A stretch of 64,000 bases of DNA from Cristatella mucedo (lineage: Eukaryota; Bryozoa; Phylactolaemata; Cristatellidae): positions 1,118,001-1,182,000 of the forward strand of contig WPIO01000123.1 in assembly GCA_009760855.2 (NCBI GenBank), read 5' to 3'. This document shows, piece by piece, positions 52,671-63,920 of the stretch. A program made the translations under genes and the position numbers. How positions within the stretch are numbered: position 1 is the stretch's first letter; each line of letters opens with the position of its first letter. The notes beneath the pieces were generated by a model. It saw nothing but the letters and a program-made list of their open reading frames with translations. It made no database searches and was not told the DNA's origin.

Positions 52671-53615
52671 TAGGCAGCCAGCCAAATCTGTTCCTGCTTT
52701 CGGTAGTTGAAGCAAGAAATCACTTCTTAGGTTTCTAGTGCATCCACACGGCTACAGCTGCAGGAGAGCAAAGCACCTTGGTAGGACTGGTTGCCTTACC
52801 AGCTTACATGACCTTTGCCCCCTGACCCTCCAACTGTTCTTGAATGCTGTTAAATGCCTAGCAACTTGCATGCCTACTGTCTTTAAAATGCAAACTGGAG
52901 CATTTCCTTTATTTGCTTGCTTTGTCCGGCACAGCATGCCACCCAGAGGAGTATCCAACTACCTTGCAGGGTCTGCCGAAGGTCGAGGCTGTACGAGGCT
53001 CAGAGAGAAGCTCACGGTTTCCTTCCAGTCTCTAGAGCATAGCCGCTCATCCGGGGGCTTAATGTCCATGCTGCCTGGCCTTCTTGCAAGTCGAGTTAAC
53101 AAGTGTATAGCAACAACCCAATTAAAACGTTTGGCTAGCTTGCCTATGGGCAGCCTGAGGTGGCCTGCTGCTGCTGCATCTAATAGAGACTCGGAATTCT
53201 TGCATCGCTCTCTATTCTTTGGAGGCTAAACAGAACGAGCTGCAGAGTCAGCTTCTCCCTGCGATTGAGCCGAGGTTTCTGGCATCATCTGCATGCCAGT
53301 GTCCCAAACCAGTTACAGCAGGGTCAAACTCGAAAAAGTGCCGGGTGCAACCAAACAACGTACATCAATCACAATACAATCGGATCTATACTGTGGCTGG
53401 ACATTTAAATGCTTGCCATCTTCCACTTCGACTCATAGGAAAATGCAGAGGTCTCAGCCTCGGTTCGAGTTCAAAAGCATCGATCAAAAGTGCTCCCATA
53501 TGCAGTGACAAAATGCACCTGCACACCCATGTTCAAGTGCACGCACGTGCACATCCCACACACGAGCTCGAGGCTTGAGAGGCGATTTAAATCAGGCGAT
53601 CTGGTCTGGTCCAGA
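52671..53615. other. No gene recognised
   Basis: The open frame at 52738-53229 has no recognisable domain. It may be chance. Confidence 0.3.
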
Positions 53616-53617
53616 TA

Positions 53618-53680
53618 TTAAGGTGCTTGCCCTAACCAAGGTTTGGCTGATGTCGCGCACTCGAACCCCGAGGCATATGT
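53618..53680 (+). repeat. tRNA-like (SINE-head-like) sequence
   Basis: TATTAAGGTGCTTGCC resembles an A box and ACTCGAACCCC a B box 40 bases later. It is followed by a possible tail at the (TA)n at 53726-53763. Confidence 0.35.
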
Positions 53681-53721
53681 GAATCGCTTGAATAGAGATC
53701 AAGTTCTCTTGGAGCGCTATG

Positions 53722-53725
<4 letters not shown>

Positions 53726-53763
<38 letters not shown>
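53726..53763. repeat. (TA)n microsatellite
   Basis: 38 bases of alternating TA. Confidence 0.95.
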
Positions 53764-53765
<2 letters not shown>

Positions 53766-53836
53766 GGCGTCTGACCTGGCGGTTCCGGCCACCGCGGCGG
53801 CTATGGGGGGCTTTTCTTTTGTTAATGCATGGTTCA

Positions 53837-53837
<1 letters not shown>

Positions 53838-53875
<38 letters not shown>

Positions 53876-54440
53876 CACTTGATAAAGCGCCTTCAGAGAA
53901 CTTAATCTCTTTCTAGGCGCTTTACATTTGCTGCAAAGGGAAATACAATCGAATAGTAACTAAAATCATGCTTGAAAAACAATCAAAATGAATAACATGG
54001 TTAGGGGTGACATGCACAGGGTCAGCATGCAAATGTGGTTAGTGGCAGCATGCACAGTGTCAGCACGCATAAGCACATCAAGGACGAATCACAGGGACCC
54101 ACTAAATGCTGTCCTAAATAGGTGTGTTTTTAAGTTCTTTTTAAATGTGGTCGGGTCAGGGGATGTTCTGACGCAGGTCGGGAGGGAGTTCCAGGCTTTG
54201 GGCGAATACGAACTAAATGCACGGTCTCTAAAGGATTTAAGGTTTGTATGAGGTATTTCTAGACTGCTGGATTCCGAAAAGTGGGTGGTATGATGCTTGG
54301 CCTGATGGTGGAGTATGTCGGAGAGATAGGCTGGAGCCATAGAATGAAGGGACCTAAAAGTGAGCGACAAAACCTTGAAGTCAATCCGTTGCTTGACTGG
54401 TAGCCAGTGCAGGTCGGTGAGAAGTGGTATGATGTGGCAA
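53838..54440 (-). mobile_element. LINE-A 3' fragment, antisense
   Basis: An (AAT)n tail, 3' UTR and about 115 RT C-terminal codons on the minus strand, ending at the block that encodes CHIIPLL. LINE-B begins head-to-head at the next base. Confidence 0.85.
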
Positions 54441-55430
54441 TATCGATACCTACCGGCGGGCCTTCTCCGGCGGGTCAGTGAGAACCTACCTGCATCCTGC
54501 GTTCGCCCTATCAACAGCTCGGCTATCAAACCTACGACTCGTAAGTTCAAAGCGCTAAATAGTACTTGTTGCGGTAGTAGCCCACCCGCTGTAGCCCAGC
54601 ACGTTGTGAAACGTCGTCCGACGGCCGTTACCAAGGTCCAATTCCAATTCGAAGAGCCAGCGTCCGCCGGGCCGGACGCAAACGGTAGAGAAAACGAGCC
54701 ACTCCATCGCCGTCGCCCAGTTGTTGGACAGCCTCTAAAATTCCGCCTACTAAATGTCCGCTCGCTAAAAACCAAGGGGTTACTTATCCGCGATCAGGTG
54801 GTCCAGGAGAAGCTAGATGCATTTCTGCTTAACGAAACCTGGATGACGCCTTGTTCCAGCAGCTGTATTTCCGAGACCACCCCACCCGGGTTCTCATTCT
54901 ATCAGTCCATGCGTTCTGACAAGGTTGGTGGCGGGGTTGCAATTGTTGTTCGCGAATCGTTTGGCTATAAAATGTGCAGTTTCTCGCATGGGTCATCGTT
55001 TGAATCGGTTGCTATCAGGTCTTCATCAAAGACAATGCCTCTCACCGTTGCAATATACTAACCTCCTGGCTGTCTAAACTTGTTTATAGAGGAGTTTTCA
55101 GAGTTTCTTGCTAAAATATTTGTGTGTGACAGGCCGTTACTGATTGTAGGAGACTTCAATATTCACGTTGACAACCCTAGCAACAGCTAGGTCCGCTCAT
55201 TTCTTGACTGTCTGGAGAATTTTGGTTTGGCCCAACACGTTAATCATAGCACCCACGTCGGTGGCTACATTCTAGATCTCGTGATCACTAAGGATGTCCT
55301 CCCCACCGACTTTGTGGTGTGCCCACTGACCCTCTCAGATCATTGTTCGGTCTCGTTTACTGTTCCTGCTCCCTCGTACGTGCAGGGCAATGTCGAATTT
55401 GCCAAATGACGTAACTTACAAAGCATTGAC

Positions 55431-56552
55431 ATGGACAAGTTTTTGAAATCTGTTTGTGATGCAGGCCTTCTTGATCTGCATTCAGACTCGACCGGCAGCC
55501 TCGATACCCTCACTGATGCGATGAACATTACACTCAGGAGTGATCTTGACAAGAATGCTCCCCTTCGCTCTATCCGTGTTCAAAATCGTCGCGATTCCTT
55601 TCAATTTACAAAAAAACTCCTTAAGATGCGCCGTGCTAAGCACAGGCTGGAACGTCGTTTCAAGAAATCGGGGTCTGAGGCAGACCTAGTCAATTTTAAA
55701 GACTTCCTTCGAGTTTACACACGAAAGCTTAAAAGAGCCAGGGTTTCTTTTTTCATTAGAACACTAAATTCCTGCCAGTCGGACACTAAACAGATTTATA
55801 AGACAGTAAACCATTTACTGGCCAATGCTGTCAGGTCTGACTCCCCAGATATTAAGGGCTCAGTCGAAAAGTTTTCAACCTTCTTTACTGAAAAAGTTGT
55901 GCACATTTGTGCCTCCATTAAGCCCCCTCCGACCAAAGCAATCGCCGTTCCTCAACCTGTGACCTTTCTTAAAAGGTTCTCCGATGTTTCTGTCTGTGAT
56001 GTGGCTGCCTTAATAAGGTCTAGCAAAGAGAGCTTGTCTCTTGAAGACCCTATACCTTCATATCTGTGGTCTTCACTTGCAGACCAACTTAGCCCTGCCA
56101 TAACCAAGATTTTTAATGCTTCTTTGGGCAAAGGGGTCGTCCCCAAGTCCATCAAATCGGCAATCGTTAGGCCTATTCTTAAAAAGCTTGGATTAGACAC
56201 AGAGGTCCTAGCAAACTATCGCCCAGTTTCCCTTCTTCCGTTCTTATCAAAGATTCTTGAAAAAATTGTTGCTAAGCAGCTAGTTGAACATATTGAAAAT
56301 AATGGAATGTCAGAAGCATTTCAATCAGGTTTCAAGAGGCAGCACTCTACTGAAACTGCTCTCCTCCGTGTTAACAATGACATTCTACGTGGCAACGACG
56401 ACGGGAATGTCAGTGCCCTAGCTCTGCTAGGTCTGTCTGCTGCCTTCGACACCACTGATCACGAAGTTCTGCTAGAACGATTGAGAACAACGATCGGTCT
56501 GGCAGACAAAGCAATGGCGTGGTTTAAATCCTACTTGTCTGATCGTGTTTAA
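55431..56552 (+). pseudogene. LINE-B linker and RT N-terminal half
   Basis: A 373-codon frame covering the region between endonuclease and RT, and the RT fingers: NYRPVSLLPFLSKILEKIV, then QSGFKRQHSTETALL and LSAAFDTTDH with the first catalytic Asp. It ends at a TAA. The rest of RT follows in the same frame at 56556-56834. Confidence 0.85.
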
Positions 56553-56769
56553 TCCGTGTCGTGTGGGGGTCAGGTTTCAGACATGAGAAGGGTCACCTGT
56601 GGAGTCCCTCAAGGGTCTGTACTCGGTCCCTTGCTGTTCTCTATTTATAAGCAACCTCTGGGAAAAGTGATTAAGGCCCATGGAATAGGATATCACTTCT
56701 ATGCTGACGATACTCAGTTGTATTTGTCATTTAAACCGTCGGAATCTGCTGCAGCAACTGAGAAACTGA

Positions 56770-57327
56770 ATGCTTGCCCTGCCGATATTCGATATTCGAT
56801 CCTGGATGTCGGAAAACTTCCTGAAATTATATGACGATAAAACCGAACTGCTTCTCATAGGACACCCTAAGCGTATGGCTGGATTAAAAGGCTTTGCTGT
56901 TGTAATAGGTGATGCTATTGTGCGACCTTCACCACGTGCTCGTAATCTAGGTGTCGTGTTCGACAGCTGCCTCAATTTCAAAAGCTGCATTCAGAAGACT
57001 GCCTCTACAGCTAGCCATCACATCCGATCCCTATCCAAGATTAGAAGCTGTCTCCCACAGTGGCTTGTAAAACATTTAACTAGCTCTTTAGTTCTGTCTC
57101 GGCTTGATTATTGTAATTCCCTTTTGGCTGGGCTACCAAAGAAAGCTATTTTGCCACTACAGCTGACTATGAATATAGCTGCAAGGCTGGTCTTCAAGTC
57201 CCAGCGGTTTGAGCACGTGTCACCTTTGCTGAAAGAGCTAGGATGGTTGCCGGTTGAGCAAAGGATACAGAGCAAAGTTCTTACGCTCCCCACAAGGCCC
57301 GCCACGGCTTGGCTCCTTCGTACTTAG
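56770..57327 (+). pseudogene. LINE-B RT C-terminal half
   Basis: Continues the RT thumb and C-terminal domain ([49 protein letters not shown]) after a 7-base duplication that shifts the frame near 56795. It ends early at a frameshift near 57290; the last ~110 codons lie in the frame at 57309-57662. Confidence 0.8.
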
Positions 57328-57760
57328 CTGAACTACTGCATCAGTTTCAGCCTGTTGGCGCCCTCAGGTCCTGTGTGGACAATAAATTAGCTGTTCCATT
57401 CCTCCGCTTAAAGACAGTAGGCCACAGAAGCTTTAGCTCTGCAGGTCCTAGACTGTGGAACTCGCTTCCACAATTCTTACGCAACGATATCTACTCTCTA
57501 ACTGCCGACTATCGCACATCTTTTTCAGCGGTCCTGAACTGCTACTTCTATGCTACTCACTACCTCAACTGCTCTCTCCTAACTCTGCTATGCTTCCCAC
57601 TTGCTCTTTGTTGCGTGAGACGAAGTCTGTTAGCTACCGAATGCGTACCGAAAGGCGCTTAGGCTGTGAGTGGGCTATACAAAACACTCCTGTGTAACAC
57701 CCACATGGTCTTTTTGACTTTGTGGAGTAACTGACGGAGATACATTACATTACATTGTGG

Positions 57761-58440
57761 GTGACATTCGAAGTCTGCGCGGATCCGCCCGGAGAAGACC
57801 TTCGGAGCCTAATTGCAATGCTTGAGGTGGTTCGAGCTTCCGGCACCTTCGCGAACGCCCATTCAGTCGTCTGCTCGCGGGTCGACTAACGTCTGCCTCG
57901 CCGCGTCCGGCATTGCTGCGTCCGACGCAGCCGGTTTAGTGAGTTCACGCCGTTTCGGTGACAGCCGCGAGCATCGTTGCCGTCACGATTGTAAGCCGGC
58001 CATGGAAGCCTAACGATGCGCTCCGATGGAAGGGTTTGAAGCACCGAGAGGCACCAGGGCGGCCCCTACCGACCGTCAGATTATTAGCTAGCCGGGCAGC
58101 CGATCGATGCCGAAGTCGAGAGGACGGCGAAAAATCAATTTATGGGCTGCTTAAAAAAATTCAGTACGAAGGCAACACGGAGCTTTCCAAGATGTTCAGA
58201 GAGGCGGCGGTGGCGGCGGCTAGTTGGGCAAGCTCGCGAATAATCTGGGCCACAGACGCGGCGGCGGTTATCTAAAGCGTCCTCGCTGCGCTTCAAGCGC
58301 TGGCTACTAATGTTTGACGAGATGACGAAAACGCTAACGTGTGGACGTAGCTTCGCCGTCGCGTTGCCCCGCCCTAGCCCACTTTTCGGGGGTCAGCGGG
58401 GTTCAACGAATAACCGCAATCCACTCTAATATTAGATAGA
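57761..58440. other. GC-rich unique sequence, no gene recognised
   Basis: CG-rich with short overlapping frames. No motif is recognised. Confidence 0.35.
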
Positions 58441-60420
58441 AATCGACCAGACATTGGCGTTGCCGAGCTCAAATTTTGAGCAGATATTATAGTACACGTT
58501 TGACTTTATCCACCTACCAAATTTCATGTCACTGCGAGTACGCCCACTACGCAAATGAGCTTCAAAGCTGGAGGCCTATGCCGCAAATTCTTAGCAATCC
58601 GCCGCAATCCACCACAATTCACTTTAAGTTCCCTTCAAATTCACGACAAATTGTGTTTTCGTTTATGGATGCCCCAGCCTACGAAAGTGCCGCGCCAAAA
58701 CGTCGTTGCCGGCCGGTATTAGGCTGGAGGGCCCTCCCGATCACCAACGAGCCAATCAGAGCGAAGCGTTCCAGTACAGCTAATGACAGAAGCTCCGGTG
58801 AGGATGAACGTCTTCGGGCGTCAGTTTCGCTGTCCCCAGTTCGGTGCGTAGTCAAATAAACTGGTGGTGTTGCTCGTCGGCTGGCGTTGTGTGCAGTGCC
58901 CGACGGCCACCAAACTACGCAAATCAGATGCGAAAAAAGCTCCAAAAAGTTTTGAATACCAAACTACCTGCATTTAAAATGCACCCAGAAAATTTCTCGT
59001 GATTCCGTTCACACATTCATTCACTCAAAGTCTATTGAAATAAGATTGCAGTGGCCCGGGTCATCGCCGCAATCCACCGCAATCCACTGCATTCTAAAGA
59101 AAAAATAAATCTCGTTCGAAAAGCTCTTTTTTTATTGCACGTGACAGTACACTCTACGATATTGCACTTAAAAAAATTTCACTTGAATCGGCACGGCCAT
59201 TCTCGTGCTATGCTCTGCAATCCAGTAGCCCGGGCCAATACCACTATTCACTACAATCCACCGAATCCGCCACCAAACGACCAGAAAAAGATTGTGCCGA
59301 CCTCCTGTTTTTATTGCATGCTAAATTGTACCGTTTCTTGTGAACACCCACGTAAAATAAAAAATTGTGCGTCCTCACACTCTGCCAATGCGAGGCAACT
59401 GCCCGAGATGATATGGGAAAATACCACAATCCACTCTATTCCACTGCAAATCATTCTCAAATCACCGTAGCGAAGCTCTAATTGACATTGCATATGTGAC
59501 CATACTCAGTTCAGATTGCGCCCGTAAAATCTTGCTCAATTGTGCACACGCGTTCTCATGCAATGCGGTGCAATCAACTGCAACGGCTTGGTCTCGCACA
59601 ACAATCCACCTCAATCTGCCAAAATCACACAGCGACCATACAGAGTACACTAGAAGCTCTAATTATAATTGCAGCTGCTCTACTTTTCGTTTATTGTGTA
59701 CTCAGATAATATCACTATAATTGTCTCGACCATTCTGCAGCAATGCACTGCAATTGACTGCAAGGCCTGGGCCAATGTTGCAATCTGATGCAAAATGTCA
59801 CGAAATCGGTTTCGCAAAGCTCTCATTTTAATTGCATTTTACAAAGCACACTGATTAAAGTCAACCACATTATTCTTACCAATTGCGCTCATACAATATC
59901 GGGAAATGCATGGCAATCTACGGCAACGACAAGGCTCGAAGCAGCAATTTGCTACAATCCGTGGTAAATCGACCACAAATTGGCAAAATGACAATCATCA
60001 TCGTATTTCAGATTTCTTAGTGCTAAAAGTGAAATCGTAAAACGTTCAAGCTGTTTTGCTTGTTAATTGCAATCAATGTAAAGCAATCGACAGCAGCAAT
60101 GGCAGGGGCCAATACCGAAATCCGTGGCAAATCGATGTGAAATCGGCTGCACCAAGCTCCCATTCTCATGTCGCATGACCTATCAGTGCGCTAGCACATA
60201 CTTTAAACCGCTCTGTGCGTTCAGACTCTGGCAATGCATGGCAATCAACAGCAATGGCCCCGGCAAACAAGACAATCCATTATTATCCATCGCAAAACGA
60301 TGGAAAGTTACTGGGCCAAAATCAAATTGTTCTTACGTGTCACAGCCAACTGTGTTTAAAAGTGCAATCAAATCCTTTCTAATCATCACGAAAGTTGTCG
60401 TGTTCGCCAGCGGGCCAAAG
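58440..60420. repeat. Degenerate tandem repeat, period ~175 bp
   Basis: A GGCCCGGGCCAAT-like block followed by CAATCCA words recurs at about 59053, 59228, 59401, 59585, 59764, 59931, 60103 and 60256 (spacings 153-180, most near 175). Each unit also carries an AAGCTC-ATTTTATTGCA-type block. Units are strongly diverged. It behaves like an old satellite with nucleosome-length monomers. Open frames inside are by-products. Confidence 0.65.
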
Positions 60421-61560
60421 TAGCAGGCCAAATGGGCGGACTGCACCCTAGTTGGCCCGTACGGGTAACGCTAGAGGGCTGAACAGCCAGTGCAAGAAGT
60501 TGGCCCGTTCGGGCAGTGCCCAAAGGCTTCAACATCTACCTCAAGTTGATGTGTGGTACCTAGAATTGCAGGATTAATCTCTTCGGGTGTAGGCCTGACG
60601 GCTTCCCGAAGAATCATCTGTCTTATCTTGACCGTCGATTTTACAGCATCGGTATGGTAAACTCCCTGACTAGGAGCAACCTCTAAGGAGATAATGGGAG
60701 AGGTAGAGAGTTTAAATGCAGCTTCCTAACAAAAATCAAGTAACAGTCTTCGAAAGGCAGGCTACCCTCAAATCCTGGTAATAACCGAGACGCTTCAGGT
60801 AGAGCCGGATGAGGCAGTCTCCACCCATTTTTGTATATCTATGCGCACGCTGTTTACAACATCGTCTGGGTGGCCACCAATATCCATTTCAGCTTCAATC
60901 TACCGCTTTCAATAAGTCCCGGATCTCGCTTATTGGTGCAAATTTATTAGGATAAATCCGCGGAATTCATTATTTAAGAGTTAAATAATGATCCGTCCGA
61001 TTACGTTCTTGCTTTTCGCATCCGTCGCTAGCACAACTATGTAAAGTAGCTGTTCCGGCGCACCTCTAAGTGGCTCCTCCCTCGCGCACGTGTGCTGTAG
61101 CGGGAGCCGTTGTGGGAGCTGGCGTATTCTGACTATTGCTCTGGAGGTCGCGTATTTTGCTGTTAGCACAAATGCTAGGTCAACTGCGCCAGCAAAAACT
61201 TTCCTAAGAGGAGCACATCGCGACTGGTGGAGTCGCCAACGACGCTCCTGTTTGAGACGGTAATTGTCAACAATTCGCACTTCACGACCCAGGTCGTGCA
61301 TTCGAGTCCTGCAGCAGCCGTTAGTCTTTTGTGTGCCCTGACTACTTGCCTTAGCATGGTTATTATGTGCTTGTGCCAGCTTCCCTCAGGAGGACGCCAT
61401 GCTTTTCATTATCTAGTCGTCCTTGCTTCTCTCGTAGCGTGTAGCTGTGAAGCGCCCAATTAGATTAGCGATTAGAGATTCAAGTCTTCTCTGGGCTCTC
61501 ACTAAAGACCTATTCATATTACCGTAAGGATGAATCCTGTACGTCCTGCATCAAGCATTT
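60421..61560. other. No gene recognised
   Basis: 60440-60520 has two direct copies of a TTGGCCCGT-CGGG block. 61260-61320 has a weak tRNA-like B box (CATTCGAGTCC). No coding sequence is recognised. Confidence 0.35.
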
Positions 61561-61564
61561 AGGC

Positions 61565-61671
<107 letters not shown>

Positions 61672-62005
61672 AGGTGGAACTCCCTCCCGGCCTGCATCAG
61701 AACAGCCCCTGACCTGACCACATTTAAAAGGAACTTAAAAACACACCTATTTAGGGCAGCATTTAGTTGGTCCCTGTGATTCGTCCTTCGTGTGCTTATG
61801 CGTGCTGACACTGTGCATGCTGCCACTAACCACATTTGCATGCTGACCCTGTGCATGTCACCCCTAACCATGTTATCTATTTTGTTTGTTTTTCAAGCAT
61901 GATTTTACTTACCATTCAATTGCATGTCCCTTTGCAGCAAATGTAAAGCGCCTAGAAAGAGATATAGTTCTCTGAGAGCACTTTATCAAGTGCATTATTA
62001 TTGTT
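61672..62005 (+). mobile_element. LINE-A 3' end, sense
   Basis: The last ~28 codons, 3' UTR and ATT-type tail. A tail-like remnant repeats at 62035-62075. Confidence 0.8.
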
Positions 62006-62075
62006 ATTTTTATGGTTGGCTTACATATTTGCTCTCTGAGGGTGCTTTATCAAACGTATTATTACTGTTATTAGG

Positions 62076-62582
62076 CTAGTCCTTCCGGTCTCCATTCAAA
62101 TACCGGTGAAGCCCTAGCCCCGTGTCACCTGACAAATGCCGCGTGTTGCCCATATCGAAAGCTATCGATGCTGCTGCCTTAGTCTGTTAAAGCACTGCTT
62201 TTGGTCAAGCTGACAAGCCAGCACAGCTGCTGTAGACGTCTATTATAGGAGGGGGGCTGTGTTGAGCAGCCGAGCTGTGCAGGCTGCCTTCCTGGTCGGT
62301 GGCAAACCCTTGCTCGAACGCTATTGGTGAATGAGCCGTGCCTGTTAAACGATCCTGGCTGCCTCTAGCTAAATTTGCTGCCTGTCCATTCAGCGTTAGT
62401 GGCTTAGCAGAATTACAGGCACACTTGGCTGATGCAGGTTATGGAAGTTCATGCCGGATGCTGTTTCTTGTCTTCGAGTGACCTTAAAACGAAAATCCTT
62501 CGCCAGCATGCTTTTTTCCAGCGTTTATAGCTTATTTCTGAATTGTTACTACTCGTTGTAGAGTCGAGAGAGAACTTTCTCG
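62076..62582. other. Upstream region of the zinc-finger gene
   Basis: No repeat partner and no clear TATA box close to the ATG. A promoter could lie here, but none is identifiable. Confidence 0.3.
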
Positions 62583-63122
62583 ATGGATGCGGCAGCGGTC
62601 GAAACTATACCCATTCTCCACGCTTGCGGGCAGTGCGGGAAGAAGTTTCTCCACGCTGGCCACCTCAATCGTCACGAGCTCAGTCACACTGGCATTAAGC
62701 CGCACGAGTGCGAGCGATGCAAGCGGAAGTTCACTCAGGCAAGCCATTTGAAAGTGCACCGGCTAACTCACACCGGCACGAAGCCGTACGCCTGCGATAA
62801 GTGCAGGCAGTGGTTCTCCCAATCCAGCCATTTGAGAGGTCATCAGCTGATCCACACCGGGGAGAAACGCCACGCCTGCGACGTCTGTGGAAAGTGGTTC
62901 GGGCGGTCCTTCCACTTGAAGCTGCACATGAGGACGCACACGGGCGACAAGCCGCACGCATGCAGCGAGTGTGACAGGGGTTTCGCGAGTCCGAGCAACC
63001 TCCGAGCTCACATGAGGACGCATTCGGGTCGGGTAAAAAGCATCCTGCAAACGCTCGTGCTGGCCTCGATCCGAGTTCTCCGTCGGCTGCAATTGCAGCC
63101 GTCCCAAAATGAGCTAGTCTGA
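62583..63122 (+). CDS. C2H2 zinc-finger protein, five fingers, intronless
   Basis: Probable nuclear DNA-binding transcription regulator. 179 residues with five tandem C2H2 fingers: CGQCGKKF (C15), CERCKRKF, CDKCRQWF, CDVCGKWF and CSECDRGF. Each ends in HxxxH with linkers close to TGEKP (TGIKPHE, TGTKPYA, TGEKRHA, TGDKPHA). All zinc ligands are present. The ~30-residue tail after finger five is Leu-rich without a known domain. The ATG at 62583 is the first in frame. No KRAB, SCAN or BTB domain is encoded in this open frame; such a domain could sit in an upstream exon, or this may be a retrocopy. Confidence 0.85.
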   Translation: MDAAAVETIPILHACGQCGKKFLHAGHLNRHELSHTGIKPHECERCKRKFTQASHLKVHRLTHTGTKPYACDKCRQWFSQSSHLRGHQLIHTGEKRHACDVCGKWFGRSFHLKLHMRTHTGDKPHACSECDRGFASPSNLRAHMRTHSGRVKSILQTLVLASIRVLRRLQLQPSQNELV

Positions 63123-63463
63123 AAGTGCATAGACTGAACCACACTGGTCAAAAACCAGACTCTTCTGCTGAATGCGAGCGGGTACAGCTGTGTGACAGCG
63201 CTGACTCGTCAGAGAAAGTGCAACTCGCGGGCGCCTCATGTGCTTTCTGATGATCAGTGATCGCCGATTCTTCACGATTGAACGTTTGGAGAAGCATCTG
63301 CTGATGCACGCTGGGCACAAGACTTGTTGCTCGCTCGGTTCGATAAGTTGCTTCTTGCAAGAAGCCTTAATAAGTTTGTGCTGACTGGTGGTGCTGTCAA
63401 TGGGAGCAGAGCCTGTAGACTCGCATCTGTTCCAAGCAGAACTCGACTGGTCTCTGTGCACAA

Positions 63464-63515
63464 GCAACTGCATGGTCCCAACTAGGAAGCTATCAGATTG
63501 GGACCATGCAGTTGC
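63464..63515. repeat. 18 bp perfect hairpin downstream of the zinc-finger gene
   Basis: GCAACTGCATGGTCCCAA pairs perfectly with TTGGGACCATGCAGTTGC around a 16-base loop. Open frames around it (63114-63689) show no domain. Confidence 0.85.
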
Positions 63516-63714
63516 AGCTTGCTTTTCTGTCTCATTTGGTGCTGCTGAGTTCGCTCTGAAAGCGTTTAGCCGTATCGTTAGTAAAGTATGTGTAAGCACT
63601 CTGCTTCTTATGCTTTTTGAAGCGCGAAGCATTACTTTGAGTTGGGAAGGTAACAGTACTAAATGATAATTAAAAAAATGCATGGCCATGCATTAAAACT
63701 GAGCTTCGTGTGAT

Positions 63715-63780
63715 GTAGCTGTGCATGTCGAAATTGAGTTATCTGAGGGCGCTATATCAAATGTATTATTATTAATATTA
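63715..63780 (+). mobile_element. LINE-A tail remnant
   Basis: GAAATTGAGTTATCTGAGGG followed by CGCTATATCAAATG and ATT repeats. Confidence 0.6.
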
Positions 63781-63844
63781 TTTTTAAAAAGGCTGGTGAA
63801 AGGCTGCTCTTTAAGATGACAACACCGGATCAGGGAAACTTGAT

Positions 63845-63920
63845 AATGATATTCCTACTGCCGTTCTTATCAAAGACACTGGAACGAGTAATGGCTGACC
63901 AATTAATCTCTAAAGTCAAA
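63845..63920 (+). mobile_element. LINE RT fragment
   Basis: Encodes LPFLSKTLERVMADQL-like residues, as in the RT of LINE-A (compare 43710-43760). Too short to place further. Confidence 0.55.

Larger units (their letters stand above)
54441..57760 (+). mobile_element. LINE-B, longest copy (endonuclease to tail)
   Basis: A 3.3 kb CR1/L2-like element. The APE endonuclease region has LNVRSL, NETWM, GDFNIH (near 55155) and LSDHCS. A linker frame (55431-56552) leads into RT with [26 protein letters not shown] and [13 protein letters not shown]-terminal blocks and a GATACATTACATTACATT tail follow. Breaks are TAA at 55060, TAG at 55188, TGA at 55407, TAA at 56550, a frameshift at about 56795 caused by a duplicated GATATTC, and one near 57290. 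Inactive. Confidence 0.9.

Noticed and set aside
61260-61325. B-box-like CATTCGAGTCC
   Set aside because: No convincing A box or folding, and not enough for a SINE call.
63114-63689. 191-codon minus-strand frame downstream of the zinc-finger gene
   Set aside because: No recognisable domain, overlaps other frames of similar length and spans the 63464-63515 hairpin.
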